DNA from: Methylobacterium aerolatum
GTDB taxonomy: Bacteria > Pseudomonadota > Alphaproteobacteria > Rhizobiales > Beijerinckiaceae
DNA: 64,000 bases
Direction: 5' to 3'
Assembly: GCF_022179085.1 (NCBI RefSeq)
Contig: NZ_BPQE01000003.1
Coordinates: 62,001 to 126,000, forward strand
This document shows, in pieces, positions 17,045 through 25,852 of the stretch; the first letter of the stretch is position 1; each line of letters opens with the position of its first letter. Made by a program: the position numbers and the translations under genes. The notes under the pieces are model-generated. The model was not told the DNA's origin, did no database searches, and saw only the letters and a program-made list of their open reading frames with translations.

Positions 17045-18718
17045 CTAGAACAGCCCGTCGATCTGCCCGTTTGCGTCGAGGCGGATCGTGTCGGCCGCCG
17101 GGACCTTGGGCAGGCCCGGCATGGTCATGATCTCCCCGCAGATCGCCACGACGAAGCCGGCACCCGCCGAGAGCCGCACGTCGCGCACCGCCACCGTGTG
17201 GCCCTCCGGCGCGCCGATCAGCGCCGGATCGGTGGAGAAGGAGTACTGCGTCTTGGCCATGCAGATCGGCAGGTGGCCGTAGCCCTCCTTCTCGAAGGAG
17301 GCGAGCTTCTGCGCCGCCTTCGATTCGATCTGCACGTCCGCCGCACCGTAGAGCTTCGTGGCGATGGCGCGGATCTTGTCCGAGAGCTTGGTCTCCGTCT
17401 CGTAGGTGTAGCGGATCGCCTGCGCGCCGCCCTCGGAGAGCTTCACCACGGCGTGGGCGAGCTCCTCGGCCCCGGCGCCGCCATCGGCCCAGTGCTTGCA
17501 GGTGATGGCCTCCACGCCGAGCTTCTCGCTGCAGAGCGCCTTCAGCTTGGCGTGCTCGGCATCCGTGTCGGCGTAGAAGTGGTTCACCGCCACCACGACC
17601 GGCAGGCCGAAGTTGCGCACGTTCGTCACGTGCCGGGCGAGGTTGGCGAAACCCTTCTCCAGGGCCTCGACGTTCTCGGAGCCGAGATCCTTCTTGTTGA
17701 CGCCGCCATGCATCTTGAGGGCGCGCACGGTGGCGACGATCACCACCGCCGAGGGGCTGATGCCCGCCTGCCGGCACTTGATGTCCAAGAATTTCTCCGC
17801 CCCGAGGTCGGCGCCGAATCCCGCCTCCGTCACCGTGAAGTCGGCGAGCCGCAGGCCCGCGCGGGTGGCGATGACCGAGTTGCAGCCGTGGGCGATGTTG
17901 GCGAAGGGGCCGCCGTGGATGAGGGCCGGGTTGCCCTCCAGCGTCTGCACGAGGTTCGGCTGCAGCGCGTCCTTCAGGAGCACCGTCATGGCGCCCGTGG
18001 CCTTCACATCCTTGAGGGTGACGAGCTTGCGGTCGCGGGTCTCGGCGATGACGATCTTGCCGAGGCGCTCCTCCAGATCCTCCAGGTTCTTCGCGAGGCA
18101 GAACACCGCCATCACCTCGGAGGCGACGGTGATGTCGAACCCGTCCTCGCGGGGGAAGCCGTTGGCGACGCCGCCGAGCGACTGGGTGATGGCGCGCAAG
18201 GCCCGGTCGTTCATGTCGACGACGCGGCGCCAGAAGATGCGGCGCACGTCGATGTTGAGCTCGTTCGCCCAGTAGACGTGGTTGTCGATCAGGGCCGCCG
18301 CGAGGCTGTGCGCGGAGGTGATGGCGTGGAAGTCGCCGGTGAAGTGCAGGTTGATCTGCTCCATCGGCACGACCTGCGCCTTGCCGCCGCCCGCCGCGCC
18401 GCCCTTCATGCCGAAGCACGGGCCGAGCGAGGGCTCGCGCAGGCAGATCATGGTCTTCTGGCCGATGCGGTTCAGGGCGTCGCCGAGGCCGACAGTCGTG
18501 GTGGTCTTGCCCTCGCCCGCGGGCGTCGGGGAGATCGCGGTGACGAGGACGAGCTTGCCCTCGGGGCGGCCTTCCAGCCCGGCGATGAAGCCGTGGTCGA
18601 GCTTGGCGATGTGCTTGCCGTAATTGTGCAGCGCCTCGTCCGGGATGCCGAGCTTCTCGGCCACCTGCGCGATCGGCTTCAGGGTCGCCGCGCGGGCGAT
18701 CTCGATATCGGACGGCAT
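17045..18718 (-). CDS. fhs: Formate--tetrahydrofolate ligase
   Basis: 557 residues, the length of Methylobacterium FtfL. It makes 10-formyl-tetrahydrofolate from formate, THF and ATP, the entry of formate carbon into the serine cycle and biosynthesis during methylotrophy. Visible: [20 protein letters not shown] (ATP site, about 65-85), [20 protein letters not shown]-like HFTGDFHAI, and the C-terminus [17 protein letters not shown]. Start ATG 18718 has GGGAGG and AAGG upstream; the five preceding in-frame codons are not needed. A strong hairpin follows the stop. Confidence 0.97.
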   Translation of the reverse strand: MPSDIEIARAATLKPIAQVAEKLGIPDEALHNYGKHIAKLDHGFIAGLEGRPEGKLVLVTAISPTPAGEGKTTTTVGLGDALNRIGQKTMICLREPSLGPCFGMKGGAAGGGKAQVVPMEQINLHFTGDFHAITSAHSLAAALIDNHVYWANELNIDVRRIFWRRVVDMNDRALRAITQSLGGVANGFPREDGFDITVASEVMAVFCLAKNLEDLEERLGKIVIAETRDRKLVTLKDVKATGAMTVLLKDALQPNLVQTLEGNPALIHGGPFANIAHGCNSVIATRAGLRLADFTVTEAGFGADLGAEKFLDIKCRQAGISPSAVVIVATVRALKMHGGVNKKDLGSENVEALEKGFANLARHVTNVRNFGLPVVVAVNHFYADTDAEHAKLKALCSEKLGVEAITCKHWADGGAGAEELAHAVVKLSEGGAQAIRYTYETETKLSDKIRAIATKLYGAADVQIESKAAQKLASFEKEGYGHLPICMAKTQYSFSTDPALIGAPEGHTVAVRDVRLSAGAGFVVAICGEIMTMPGLPKVPAADTIRLDANGQIDGLF

Positions 18719-19071
18719 GCCTTTCCCTCCCAATCAGCCGCACTCGGGCTCCCGCCGCGCGGGGCCGGCCGCTCAGAGGGCGGCTCTATGCGATCGTGGC
18801 CGGTAATGTGAGGCAAAGCGCCGGGAAATGCGCGCCGATTTTTCTCAAGCGGCCGACAAAAAGGACTTGTCGCCGGTGGGGCGGGCCTCTCCGTCTTTGC
18901 GAGCGTAAGCGAAGCAATCCAGGGATGCGCTACCCTCGGAAACGGCCCGCTGCCCTGGATTGCTTCGCTCGCAAGGACGCTGAGGGGTCTGAGCCGCATG
19001 ATCTGTCCGGCCAAGGCCCTCGGGGCGAGGTCGAGCAAGTGCCGCCACGACCCCGCCGGGAGGGGGAAGGG
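18719..19071. other. Intergenic region between fhs and the TPR gene
   Basis: 353 bases without a gene. It holds the upstream region of fhs and copy 2 of the dispersed inverted repeat (18892-18979). I see no riboswitch-like structure. Confidence 0.7.
18892..18979. repeat. Dispersed inverted-repeat element, copy 2
   Basis: Arms CGTCTTTGCGAGCGTAAGCG at the left and the complementary GCTTCGCTCGCAAGGACG at the right, with GCAATCCAGGG / CCCTGGATTGC inside. Same family as 15499-15591. Confidence 0.85.
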
Positions 19072-20946
19072 CTAGCCTCCCGACTTCTTGGCCTTGTCCG
19101 CCGCCCCCGGAGCCTCGTGGGGCTGCGGGGCGCCCTTCGGCAGCTCCGGGTTGTCCGGGTTGTGGGGCGCCGCCACCGGCGCGGGCGGGTTCTCCGCGGT
19201 GGCCGTCGGCTTCTCGGTATCGGGCAGGCCGTTCTTGAGCTTGTCGTTGATGCGGGCGAGGTCGTCCGGCTCGGGGTTCAGGTCCTTGGCGTGCTGCCAC
19301 TGGAACTTGCCCTCGAGGCGGCGGCCGTCGCGCCAGTAGGCGTCGCCGAGGTGGTCGTTGATGGTCGGATCGCCCGGCTTCAGTTCGACGGCCTTCTCCA
19401 ACTCGCGCACCGCGTCGTCCCAGCGGCCGAGGCGGTAATAGGCCCAGCCCAGGCTGTCGACGATCATGCCGTCGCGCGGCGAGGCGTCCGCCGCCTGCTT
19501 CAGCATCTTGAAGGCCTCGTCGATGTTCATGTTCTGATCGACCCAGGAATAGCCCAGGTAGTTCAGAACCTGCGCCCGGGCGGCGGGCTGGCCCTCCGGC
19601 ACCAGGGAGAGGGCCTTCTTCAGGTCGGCCTCGGCCTTGGGCCACTGCTTGGCGCGCTCGAAGGCGACGCCGCGGAAGTAGAAAGTGGTCCAGTAGTTGG
19701 TGAGGGGCCTGTCGCCGATCAGGTCGATGGCGCGGGTGTAGGTGGCGGCCGCCTCGGCGTATTGCTTGCGCGAGCGCTGCACGTTCCCCAGCGCAGTGAT
19801 GAGGTCGATGTCGTTCGGGTGGGCCTTCATCGCGGCGTCGAGCTGGGCGACGGCCTCGTCGCTCTTGCCCATCTGCTCGAGGTTGAGCCCGATCTGGATG
19901 TCGGAATTCAGCTTCAGAGGCGAATCGGCCGGGATCTGCGCATAGGCCTCGTTGGCCCGCTCCGGCTGCTTCATCCGGTCGAGGGTGTCGGCCAGCGTCA
20001 GGCGGGCGAGGGCATGGTCCGGGGCGAGGTAGAGGGCGAGCCGGAGGTAGATCACCGCCGGGAGTTCGTCACCCTGCGTCGAGCCGGCGGAGCCGAGGCC
20101 GTAGAGCACCTCGGCGGCGCCCTCCTGGGCGTTGGCGACGAGCTTGCCCAGCGGCTTGCCCGCCTTCAGCTTCTCCAGGGCGTCGCGCACCAGCGGATGG
20201 CGGGGCGAGAGGCGATCGAACTCGGTATAGGCCTGGATCGCGAGGTCGGTGCGGCCCATGCTCGCCTCCTGGCGGGCGTAGGCATCGACGATCCGCAGGG
20301 TGTTGCGGTCGGCGTCGTAGGCGGCGCGCAGGCGTGCCTCGGCCTCGTTGTTGTCGCCGATCACGGCGGCGATGAGGCCGGCATGGTAGTCCCGGAACGT
20401 GTTGTAGTAGCGCTCGCCCTTCAGCTTGGCGACGGTCTCCAGCGCGCGCTTGCCGTCACCCGCGCCGGCATAGGACCAGGCGGTGAGCAGCGTGGCGGTC
20501 AGGTCCGTGGCGGCGCCGCGCCCGCTGCGGGAGAAGTTCTGCCGGGCTTGCGCCCACTGGCCCGCCTTGATCTGCCGCACCCCGAGGGAGAGGTTGGCGA
20601 GCCCGTTCGTCGGGTCGCGGGCCACGAGCTTCTCGGCAGTGCGGAAGGCGTCGGTCAGCGCGCCGTCGGCCAGCAGCGAGATGAAGGCCCGCTCCACCAG
20701 CTCGGCGTTGCGCGGGTCCGCCCGCACCGCCTCGCGGTAGAAGGTGGCCGCCGCCGTCGTGTCGCGGGCGGCGCCGGCGATGTAGGCGGAGAGGAAGTTG
20801 CCCTCGAGGGATTCGGCGGGCTCGTAGTCCCGGGCCGAGGACGAGGCGGAATCCTTGGGCTGCGCGGCCAGCGCCCCGGGAATCATCCCGGCGGCGAGCA
20901 GCAGGGCGAGCGCCGAAGCGTTCCGGCGGGCGCGAGATGTCGTCAT
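19072..20946 (-). CDS. Exported TPR-repeat protein
   Basis: 624 residues. The N-terminus has a signal peptide (SALALLLAAGMIPGALAAQ), so it is periplasmic or outer-membrane associated. The mature part is a long array of tetratricopeptide repeats; good units are LVERAFISLLADGALTDAFR, the block around PAVIYLRLALYLAPDHALAR, and VDSLGWAYYRLGRWDDAVRE. The tail (about 580-624) is Pro/Ala/Lys-rich and disordered. Start ATG 20946; upstream in-frame codons are not signal-like. Large TPR proteins of this kind often scaffold envelope or polysaccharide machinery, but no partner gene is adjacent and no function can be assigned. Confidence 0.88.
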   Translation of the reverse strand: MTTSRARRNASALALLLAAGMIPGALAAQPKDSASSSARDYEPAESLEGNFLSAYIAGAARDTTAAATFYREAVRADPRNAELVERAFISLLADGALTDAFRTAEKLVARDPTNGLANLSLGVRQIKAGQWAQARQNFSRSGRGAATDLTATLLTAWSYAGAGDGKRALETVAKLKGERYYNTFRDYHAGLIAAVIGDNNEAEARLRAAYDADRNTLRIVDAYARQEASMGRTDLAIQAYTEFDRLSPRHPLVRDALEKLKAGKPLGKLVANAQEGAAEVLYGLGSAGSTQGDELPAVIYLRLALYLAPDHALARLTLADTLDRMKQPERANEAYAQIPADSPLKLNSDIQIGLNLEQMGKSDEAVAQLDAAMKAHPNDIDLITALGNVQRSRKQYAEAAATYTRAIDLIGDRPLTNYWTTFYFRGVAFERAKQWPKAEADLKKALSLVPEGQPAARAQVLNYLGYSWVDQNMNIDEAFKMLKQAADASPRDGMIVDSLGWAYYRLGRWDDAVRELEKAVELKPGDPTINDHLGDAYWRDGRRLEGKFQWQHAKDLNPEPDDLARINDKLKNGLPDTEKPTATAENPPAPVAAPHNPDNPELPKGAPQPHEAPGAADKAKKSGG

Positions 20947-21111
20947 GAACCGATCCGGCTCCTGGGCGCCGAACCCTTGAGGCAAGGGCCGGGCGCCTGA
21001 AAATGCTGGGCGACGGGCCCGGGCGAAAGGCGCCCGGGAGACTGAACCCATCCCGCCACCGCCGCAAGGCGAAAGGATGGCGCGGGGTTCACGGGCCCGT
21101 GCGGGCGTCCG

Positions 21112-21393
21112 TCAGACCAGCATGTCGATGGTGCGCTGGGCCATCTCGTCGGCGGCCCGCGCGACCCTGGCGTTCAGGGCGAAGTTCGTCTGGGCGTCGA
21201 GCACGTCGAGGACGCTCGACGACAGGTCGACGGTGGCGGCGGGCGGCAGGGCGTTGCCGCCCGCGTCGCCGGTGATGGCGGGGTTCGTCGAGGGGGTGGA
21301 GGCCCCCAGCGACGCGATCTGCTGGGCGGCCCTGTCCAGCTGGCGGGAGGCCGCCTGCATGCCGCCGGTGGCGATCGAGAAGGCTTCGAACAT
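21112..21393 (-). CDS. Small flagellar basal-body-rod-like protein
   Basis: 93 residues. The ends resemble those of axial flagellar proteins: MFEAFSIATGGMQAASRQLD at the N-terminus and LDAQTNFALNARVARAADEM at the C-terminus, similar to the Flg_bbr_C region of FlgB/FlgC-type rods. It is much shorter than FlgC (about 135). Start ATG 21393 follows AGGTG by five bases; GTG at 21399 is in frame. No other flagellar gene is nearby, so it is either a stand-alone homologue or a minor component. Confidence 0.6.
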   Translation of the reverse strand: MFEAFSIATGGMQAASRQLDRAAQQIASLGASTPSTNPAITGDAGGNALPPAATVDLSSSVLDVLDAQTNFALNARVARAADEMAQRTIDMLV

Positions 21394-21444
21394 GGTCACC
21401 TCGCAAGGAGGCGAGGATCGGCGCGAGGCATGAAGATCGGGCGG

Positions 21445-21470
21445 AAACGATCGCTCGCATTTGAGCGATC
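21445..21470 (-). terminator. Hairpin downstream of ETF-ubiquinone oxidoreductase
   Basis: ACGATCGCTC and GAGCGATCGT form a perfect 10-bp stem around a six-base loop, 25 bases past the stop of the oxidoreductase gene. On the minus strand it is followed by TTTCCGCCC. A plausible factor-independent terminator. Confidence 0.6.
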
Positions 21471-21495
21471 GTCTCGCCGCCGCCCGCCGACGGCC

Positions 21496-23169
21496 TCACA
21501 TGTTCGGGTAGTTCGGCCCGCCCGGCCCCTCGGGCGTCACCCAGTCGATGTTCTGGTTCGGGTCCTTGATGTCGCAGGTCTTGCAGTGGACGCAGTTCTG
21601 CGCGTTGATCTGGAAGCGCACGCCGTCCGAGGCGGCGGCATCCTCCACCCATTCGTAGACGCCGGCCGGGCAATACCGGTTGGAGGGGCCGCCGAACACG
21701 TCGTGCTCGGAGCGCTTCTGCAACTCCATGTCCCGCACCTTGAGGTGGGGCGGCTGATCCTCCTCGTGGTTGGTGTTCGAGAGGTAGACCGAGGAGAGCC
21801 GGTCGAAGGTCAGCTTGCCGTCCGGCTTCGGGTAGGTGATCGGCGTCACCTCCGAGAGGGGCTTGAGGCAGGCATGGTCCGGCTTGCCGTGGCCGAGCGT
21901 GCCGAAGGGCGAGGTGCCGAGGATGCTCGTCGCCCACATGTCGATCCCGCCGAGGCCGACGCCGACGAGCGTGCCGTACTTGGACCAGAGCGGCTTCACG
22001 TTGCGCACGGGCTTGAGGTCGTGCCCGATGGGGCTGTCGCGCCAGCCCTGGTCGTAGGCCGTCAGCTCGTCGCCCTGGCGGCCCGCCTTGAGGGCGTCCG
22101 CGATGGCGTCGGCGGCCTGCATGCCCGACAGCACCGCGTTGTGCGAGCCCTTGATGCGGGGCACGTTCACGAAGCCCGCCGAGCAGCCCACGAGGCAGCC
22201 GCCGGGGAACACCAGCTTCGGCACCGATTGCCAACCGCCCTCCATGATCGCCCGCGCGCCGTAGCCGATGCGCTTGGCGCCCTCGAAGGTCTCCGCGATC
22301 ATCGGGTGGGTCTTGAAGCGCTGGAACTCCTCGAACGGCGACAGGGTCGGGTTCTCGTAGTTCAGGTGCGTGACGAAGCCGACCGAGAGCAGGTGGTCGT
22401 CGAAGTGGTAGAGCCACGAGCCGCCGCCCGCCTTGTTCGGCAGGGGCCAGCCCATCGTGTGCCGGACGAGGCCGGGCTCGAACTTGTTCGGCGCGAGCTG
22501 CCACAGCTCCTTCACGCCGAGCCCGTACTTGAAGTGGTCGCTGTGGGCGTTGAGGCCGTAGCGCGCGATGAGCCCCTTCGTCAGGTTGCCCCGGGCGCCC
22601 TCCCCGAACACCGTGTACTTGCCGCGCAGCTCCATGCCACGGGTGTAGTCGTCGCGCGGCTCGCCCGCCTTGCCGATGCCGAGGTCGCCCGTGGCGATGC
22701 CGACCACGGCGCCCGCCTCGTCGAACAGCACCTCGGCGGCCGGGAAGCCCGGATAGATCTCGACGCCGAGCGCCTCGGCCTGCGCGCCGAGATATTTGCA
22801 CACGTTCGACAGCGAGCCGACGAAATTGCCGTGGTTCGACATCAGCTTGGGGAAGAACAGGTTCGGCAGGGTGATGCCGCTGTTCTTGGTGAGCATCATG
22901 AACTCGTCGCGCTCGACGGCGGTCTTGAGCGGGCGCTCGGGATCGGTGCGCCACTCCGGCAGCAGGGCATCGAGGCCGATCGGGTCGATGACCGCGCCGG
23001 ACAGGATGTGGGCGCCGACCTCGGAGCCCTTCTCCACCACGACGACGCTGATCTCCTCGCCGATCTCGGCGGCGCGCTGCTTCAGGCGGATCGCGGCGGA
23101 GAGGCCCGCCGGACCGGCGCCGACCACCACCACGTCGAAATCCATGCTTTCCCGCTCGGGCAGCGCCAT
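21496..23169 (-). CDS. Electron transfer flavoprotein-ubiquinone oxidoreductase
   Basis: 557 residues, the usual ETF-QO length. It passes electrons from reduced ETF to ubiquinone at the inner membrane. FAD-binding DFDVVVVGAGPAGLSAAIRL is near the N-terminus; the long middle carries the quinone-binding region. The C-terminal ferredoxin-like segment has RYCPAGVY and NCVHCKTCDIKDPNQNI, which supply the [4Fe-4S] cysteines. Start ATG 23169 has AGGAG eight bases upstream; the GTG nine bases earlier is unnecessary. The ETF subunit genes are not in the window. Confidence 0.95.
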   Translation of the reverse strand: MALPERESMDFDVVVVGAGPAGLSAAIRLKQRAAEIGEEISVVVVEKGSEVGAHILSGAVIDPIGLDALLPEWRTDPERPLKTAVERDEFMMLTKNSGITLPNLFFPKLMSNHGNFVGSLSNVCKYLGAQAEALGVEIYPGFPAAEVLFDEAGAVVGIATGDLGIGKAGEPRDDYTRGMELRGKYTVFGEGARGNLTKGLIARYGLNAHSDHFKYGLGVKELWQLAPNKFEPGLVRHTMGWPLPNKAGGGSWLYHFDDHLLSVGFVTHLNYENPTLSPFEEFQRFKTHPMIAETFEGAKRIGYGARAIMEGGWQSVPKLVFPGGCLVGCSAGFVNVPRIKGSHNAVLSGMQAADAIADALKAGRQGDELTAYDQGWRDSPIGHDLKPVRNVKPLWSKYGTLVGVGLGGIDMWATSILGTSPFGTLGHGKPDHACLKPLSEVTPITYPKPDGKLTFDRLSSVYLSNTNHEEDQPPHLKVRDMELQKRSEHDVFGGPSNRYCPAGVYEWVEDAAASDGVRFQINAQNCVHCKTCDIKDPNQNIDWVTPEGPGGPNYPNM

Positions 23170-23355
23170 CCTCACCACTCCTGTTCGTCGTTGTCGGCTT
23201 TGGCTGCCGTCTGAACCGATTCCAAGTTAGAAACGCAAGCTGGCACGACCACGGGTGCACCGCGCCTGGGAAGACGGCGGCGAGCTTACATCCCTCTGAA
23301 CGAACGGCAGAACGAGAACGTTGTCCACAGGTTGCCGAAACCCCATCTGGTTGTG

Positions 23356-24228
23356 ATGCCGAGCCCCGCCGACGGACAGGCCGATCTGATCGCCTATCTC
23401 GACTTCCACACGGAGGCCGGGGTCGATGTCGCGCTCGACGAGCAGCCCCACGACCGCTTCACCGAGGCGGACGCCCCGGAGCCCGCTCCCCGCGCCAGGG
23501 CAGCGCCCGCCCGCCGGGCCCCCGTCCGGGAGGCGGCGCACTCCTCTCCCCCGCCTCCCCCGCCGGACACCCCGAGGGCACCGCCACGGGCGACCTTCGG
23601 CCGCGCCGCCGCGGCCGAGCCCGAGGCGGCGGCGGGCGATGCCCGGGAGCATGCCCGGAACGCCGCGAGCCTGGAGGAACTGGAGACGATCCTCGCCGGG
23701 TTCGAGTCCTGCCCGCTGAAGTTCACCGCCAAGAACCTCGTGTTCGGGGACGGCAATCCGCAGGCGCGGGTGATGTTCCTCGGCGAGGCCCCGGGTGCCG
23801 ACGAGGACCGGATCGGCAAGCCCTTCATGGGGCGTTCGGGCCAGCTCCTCGACAAGATGATGGCGGCCATCGGCCTCGACCGGACCTCGGCCTACATCGC
23901 CAACGTCGTCCCCTGGCGCCCGCCGGGCAACCGCAACCCGACCCCCCAGGAGGTCGCCATGTGCCGCCCCTTCGTGGAGCGGCAGATCGAACTCGTGGAT
24001 CCGGAGCTGATCGTCTGCCTCGGCGCGCCGGCGACGCAGACGCTCACCGGCACCAAGGACGGCATCCTGAAGACCCGCGGGCGGTTCTTCTCCTACGCCC
24101 TCCCCGGCCGGGAGGCGCGCCTCCTCGCGACCCTCCATCCGGCCTTCCTGCTGCGGCAGCCGCTCCAGAAGCGCCTCGCTTGGCGGGATTTCCGGTCCTT
24201 GCGCGTGGCGCTCGACGGGAAAGCTTGA
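23356..24228 (+). CDS. Family-4-like uracil-DNA glycosylase
   Basis: 290 residues. After a disordered Pro/Ala-rich region (about 40-95) comes the UDG fold: VFGDGNPQARVMFLGEAPGA (motif 1), EDRIGKPFMGRSGQLLD, NVVPWRPPGNRNPTP, and HPAFLLR (motif 2). It removes uracil from DNA for base-excision repair. Classical family-4 enzymes bind [4Fe-4S] through CxxC plus two later cysteines. Here only the second Cys of the first pair is present (FESCPLK), with CRPF and VCLGAP later, so a complete cluster is doubtful. Start ATG 23356 is chosen over a TTG at 23332 and a GTG at 23353. Confidence 0.85.
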   Translation: MPSPADGQADLIAYLDFHTEAGVDVALDEQPHDRFTEADAPEPAPRARAAPARRAPVREAAHSSPPPPPPDTPRAPPRATFGRAAAAEPEAAAGDAREHARNAASLEELETILAGFESCPLKFTAKNLVFGDGNPQARVMFLGEAPGADEDRIGKPFMGRSGQLLDKMMAAIGLDRTSAYIANVVPWRPPGNRNPTPQEVAMCRPFVERQIELVDPELIVCLGAPATQTLTGTKDGILKTRGRFFSYALPGREARLLATLHPAFLLRQPLQKRLAWRDFRSLRVALDGKA

Positions 24229-24307
24229 CGGTTTCCTCGGAACCGGGTCTCCCCTCCCGCCATTAGACCAAGCCGGATGCGGCCGGTGCGGCACGGATGG
24301 CAGGATC

Positions 24308-25222
24308 ATGCGCTGGGAAGATCTACGCAGCTCCGACAATGTCGAGGATCGGCGCGGTGAGGGCGGCGGCGGTGGCGGCGGAATGGGCTTTCCCGGCGGC
24401 GGCGCCGGGGGCCTCGGTATCGGCGCGATCGTCGTCATCCTGATCATCAGCTACTTCACCGGCATCAACCCGGCGATCCTGATGGGCGGCGCCGAGCAGA
24501 TCGGCCGGGGCGGCGGGCAGCGCCAGGAGCAGGTCGATCCCCAGACCCAGGCCAAGCGGCGGCAGGCCCCCACCGACGAGAACGGGCGCTTCGCCTCCAA
24601 GATCCTTGGCAACACCGAGGACGTGTGGAGCCAGATCCTGCCCCAGCAGACCGGCAAGCAGTACACGCCCACCACCCTGGTGCTCTACAGCGGCGGCACC
24701 CGCTCCGGCTGCGGCTCGGCCCAGTCGGCGATGGGGCCGTTCTACTGCCCCCTCGACAAGAAGGTTTACCTCGATACCGGCTTCTTCAAGGAGATGGCCC
24801 AGAAGTTCGGCGTGAAGGGCGACTTCGCCTACGCCTACGTCATCGCCCACGAGGTCGGCCACCACGTGCAGGACGTGCTCGGCATCCTCGGCAAGGTCCA
24901 GGCCCGCCAGCAGCAGGCTTCCAGCAAGAACGAGGCGAACGCCCTCTCGGTCCGCATCGAGCTGATGGCCGATTGCCTCGCGGGCGTCTGGGCCAAGAAC
25001 TCGAACGACAAGTACGCCGAGCTGGAGCAGGGCGACATCGACGAGGCCCTCAACGCCGCCGCCCAGATCGGCGACGACGCCCTACAGCAGCGCTCGCGCG
25101 GCTACGTGGTGCCGGATTCCTTCACCCACGGCTCCTCGGCCCAGCGGCAGCGCTGGTTCATGGCCGGCTACAAGAGCGGCCAGACCAAGTCGTGCGACAC
25201 GTTCCGCACGGCGAACAATTGA
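24308..25222 (+). CDS. YpfJ-family neutral zinc metallopeptidase
   Basis: 304 residues. The N-terminus is short and charged (MRWEDLRSSDNVEDRRG), then a Gly-rich linker and one membrane helix (IGAIVVILIISYF, about 38-52), so the bulk probably faces the periplasm. The zinc site HEVGHHVQD is near residue 181, with the downstream ELMADCLAGVWA Glu motif of this family. The C-terminus has a PDSFTHGSSAQRQRWFMAGY block typical of COG2321. Substrate unknown. A near-EcfG promoter sequence lies at 24239-24264. Confidence 0.9.
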   Translation: MRWEDLRSSDNVEDRRGEGGGGGGGMGFPGGGAGGLGIGAIVVILIISYFTGINPAILMGGAEQIGRGGGQRQEQVDPQTQAKRRQAPTDENGRFASKILGNTEDVWSQILPQQTGKQYTPTTLVLYSGGTRSGCGSAQSAMGPFYCPLDKKVYLDTGFFKEMAQKFGVKGDFAYAYVIAHEVGHHVQDVLGILGKVQARQQQASSKNEANALSVRIELMADCLAGVWAKNSNDKYAELEQGDIDEALNAAAQIGDDALQQRSRGYVVPDSFTHGSSAQRQRWFMAGYKSGQTKSCDTFRTANN

Positions 25223-25438
25223 GGGTGACGAACCCGTCCCCGGCGGGACGATCCTTCCGGGAGTCGACAACCTCCACCACCATCCCGGGGCCGCGGAGCG
25301 GTGCCCGGGATCCGGACGTGCCGACACCGCCGACAATCGCGGCCGTCGGCGCCCCTGGATTCCGGGCTCGTCGGCGGCGCCCCGGCTCGACGGCGGGAGG
25401 CCTGAGCCTTCGCGTGTCATAGAGCGGGACGGCCGTCC

Positions 25439-25708
25439 CTACGCCCTCTTGCTCAGCCGCGTGGCGTTGGCCTGCACCTTCCGGCGGTAATTGCGGATCA
25501 CTTTCCCGTTCGAGGCGCCGGAGGCGACGAGCATCATCGCCTCGCCCGCCGCGAAGACCTTCTCCGTGACCATGCGCTGCGCCTCCATCTGCGCCGCGGG
25601 GCCGCCCATCGACAGCATCGTCAGGCGCTGCAGGATCACGCCCTGCGCTTCCATCGCGAGCAGGGACATGTCCATGCTCATCGTCCACCAGCCGAACAGC
25701 ATCGTCAT
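25439..25708 (-). CDS. Small phasin-like hypothetical protein
   Basis: 89 residues, Met- and Ala-rich and mostly helical. It contains SLLAMEAQGVILQRLTMLSM, EKVFAAGEAMMLVASGAS and a basic tail VIRNYRRKVQANATRLSKRA. This resembles small polyhydroxyalkanoate-granule associated phasin-like proteins, though a firm family assignment is not possible by eye. Start ATG 25708 with CGAGG just upstream; antisense-looking sequence precedes it. It is divergent from the ABC-F gene. Confidence 0.65.
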   Translation of the reverse strand: MTMLFGWWTMSMDMSLLAMEAQGVILQRLTMLSMGGPAAQMEAQRMVTEKVFAAGEAMMLVASGASNGKVIRNYRRKVQANATRLSKRA

Positions 25709-25852
25709 CCTCGTGTTGCGCAGGCCCGTGCTGCGCGGGGCAACCCGCCCCGTGTCCCCGGTGCGACGCCGCGCTGCCATGCTCGCCGAGCTTTGCGCTG
25801 GGGCCGTCCATGCCGTACTGCGCGGGAGACCCGCCGGACAGCCGCCCGCACC

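Noticed and set aside
18719-18800. Possible riboswitch upstream of fhs
   Set aside because: No conserved THF or other riboswitch core was seen; the region is short.
25223-25438. Partial inverted repeat around CCCGGGATCC / GGATTCCGGG
   Set aside because: The arms match only in part and the stretch is GC-rich, so chance is likely.
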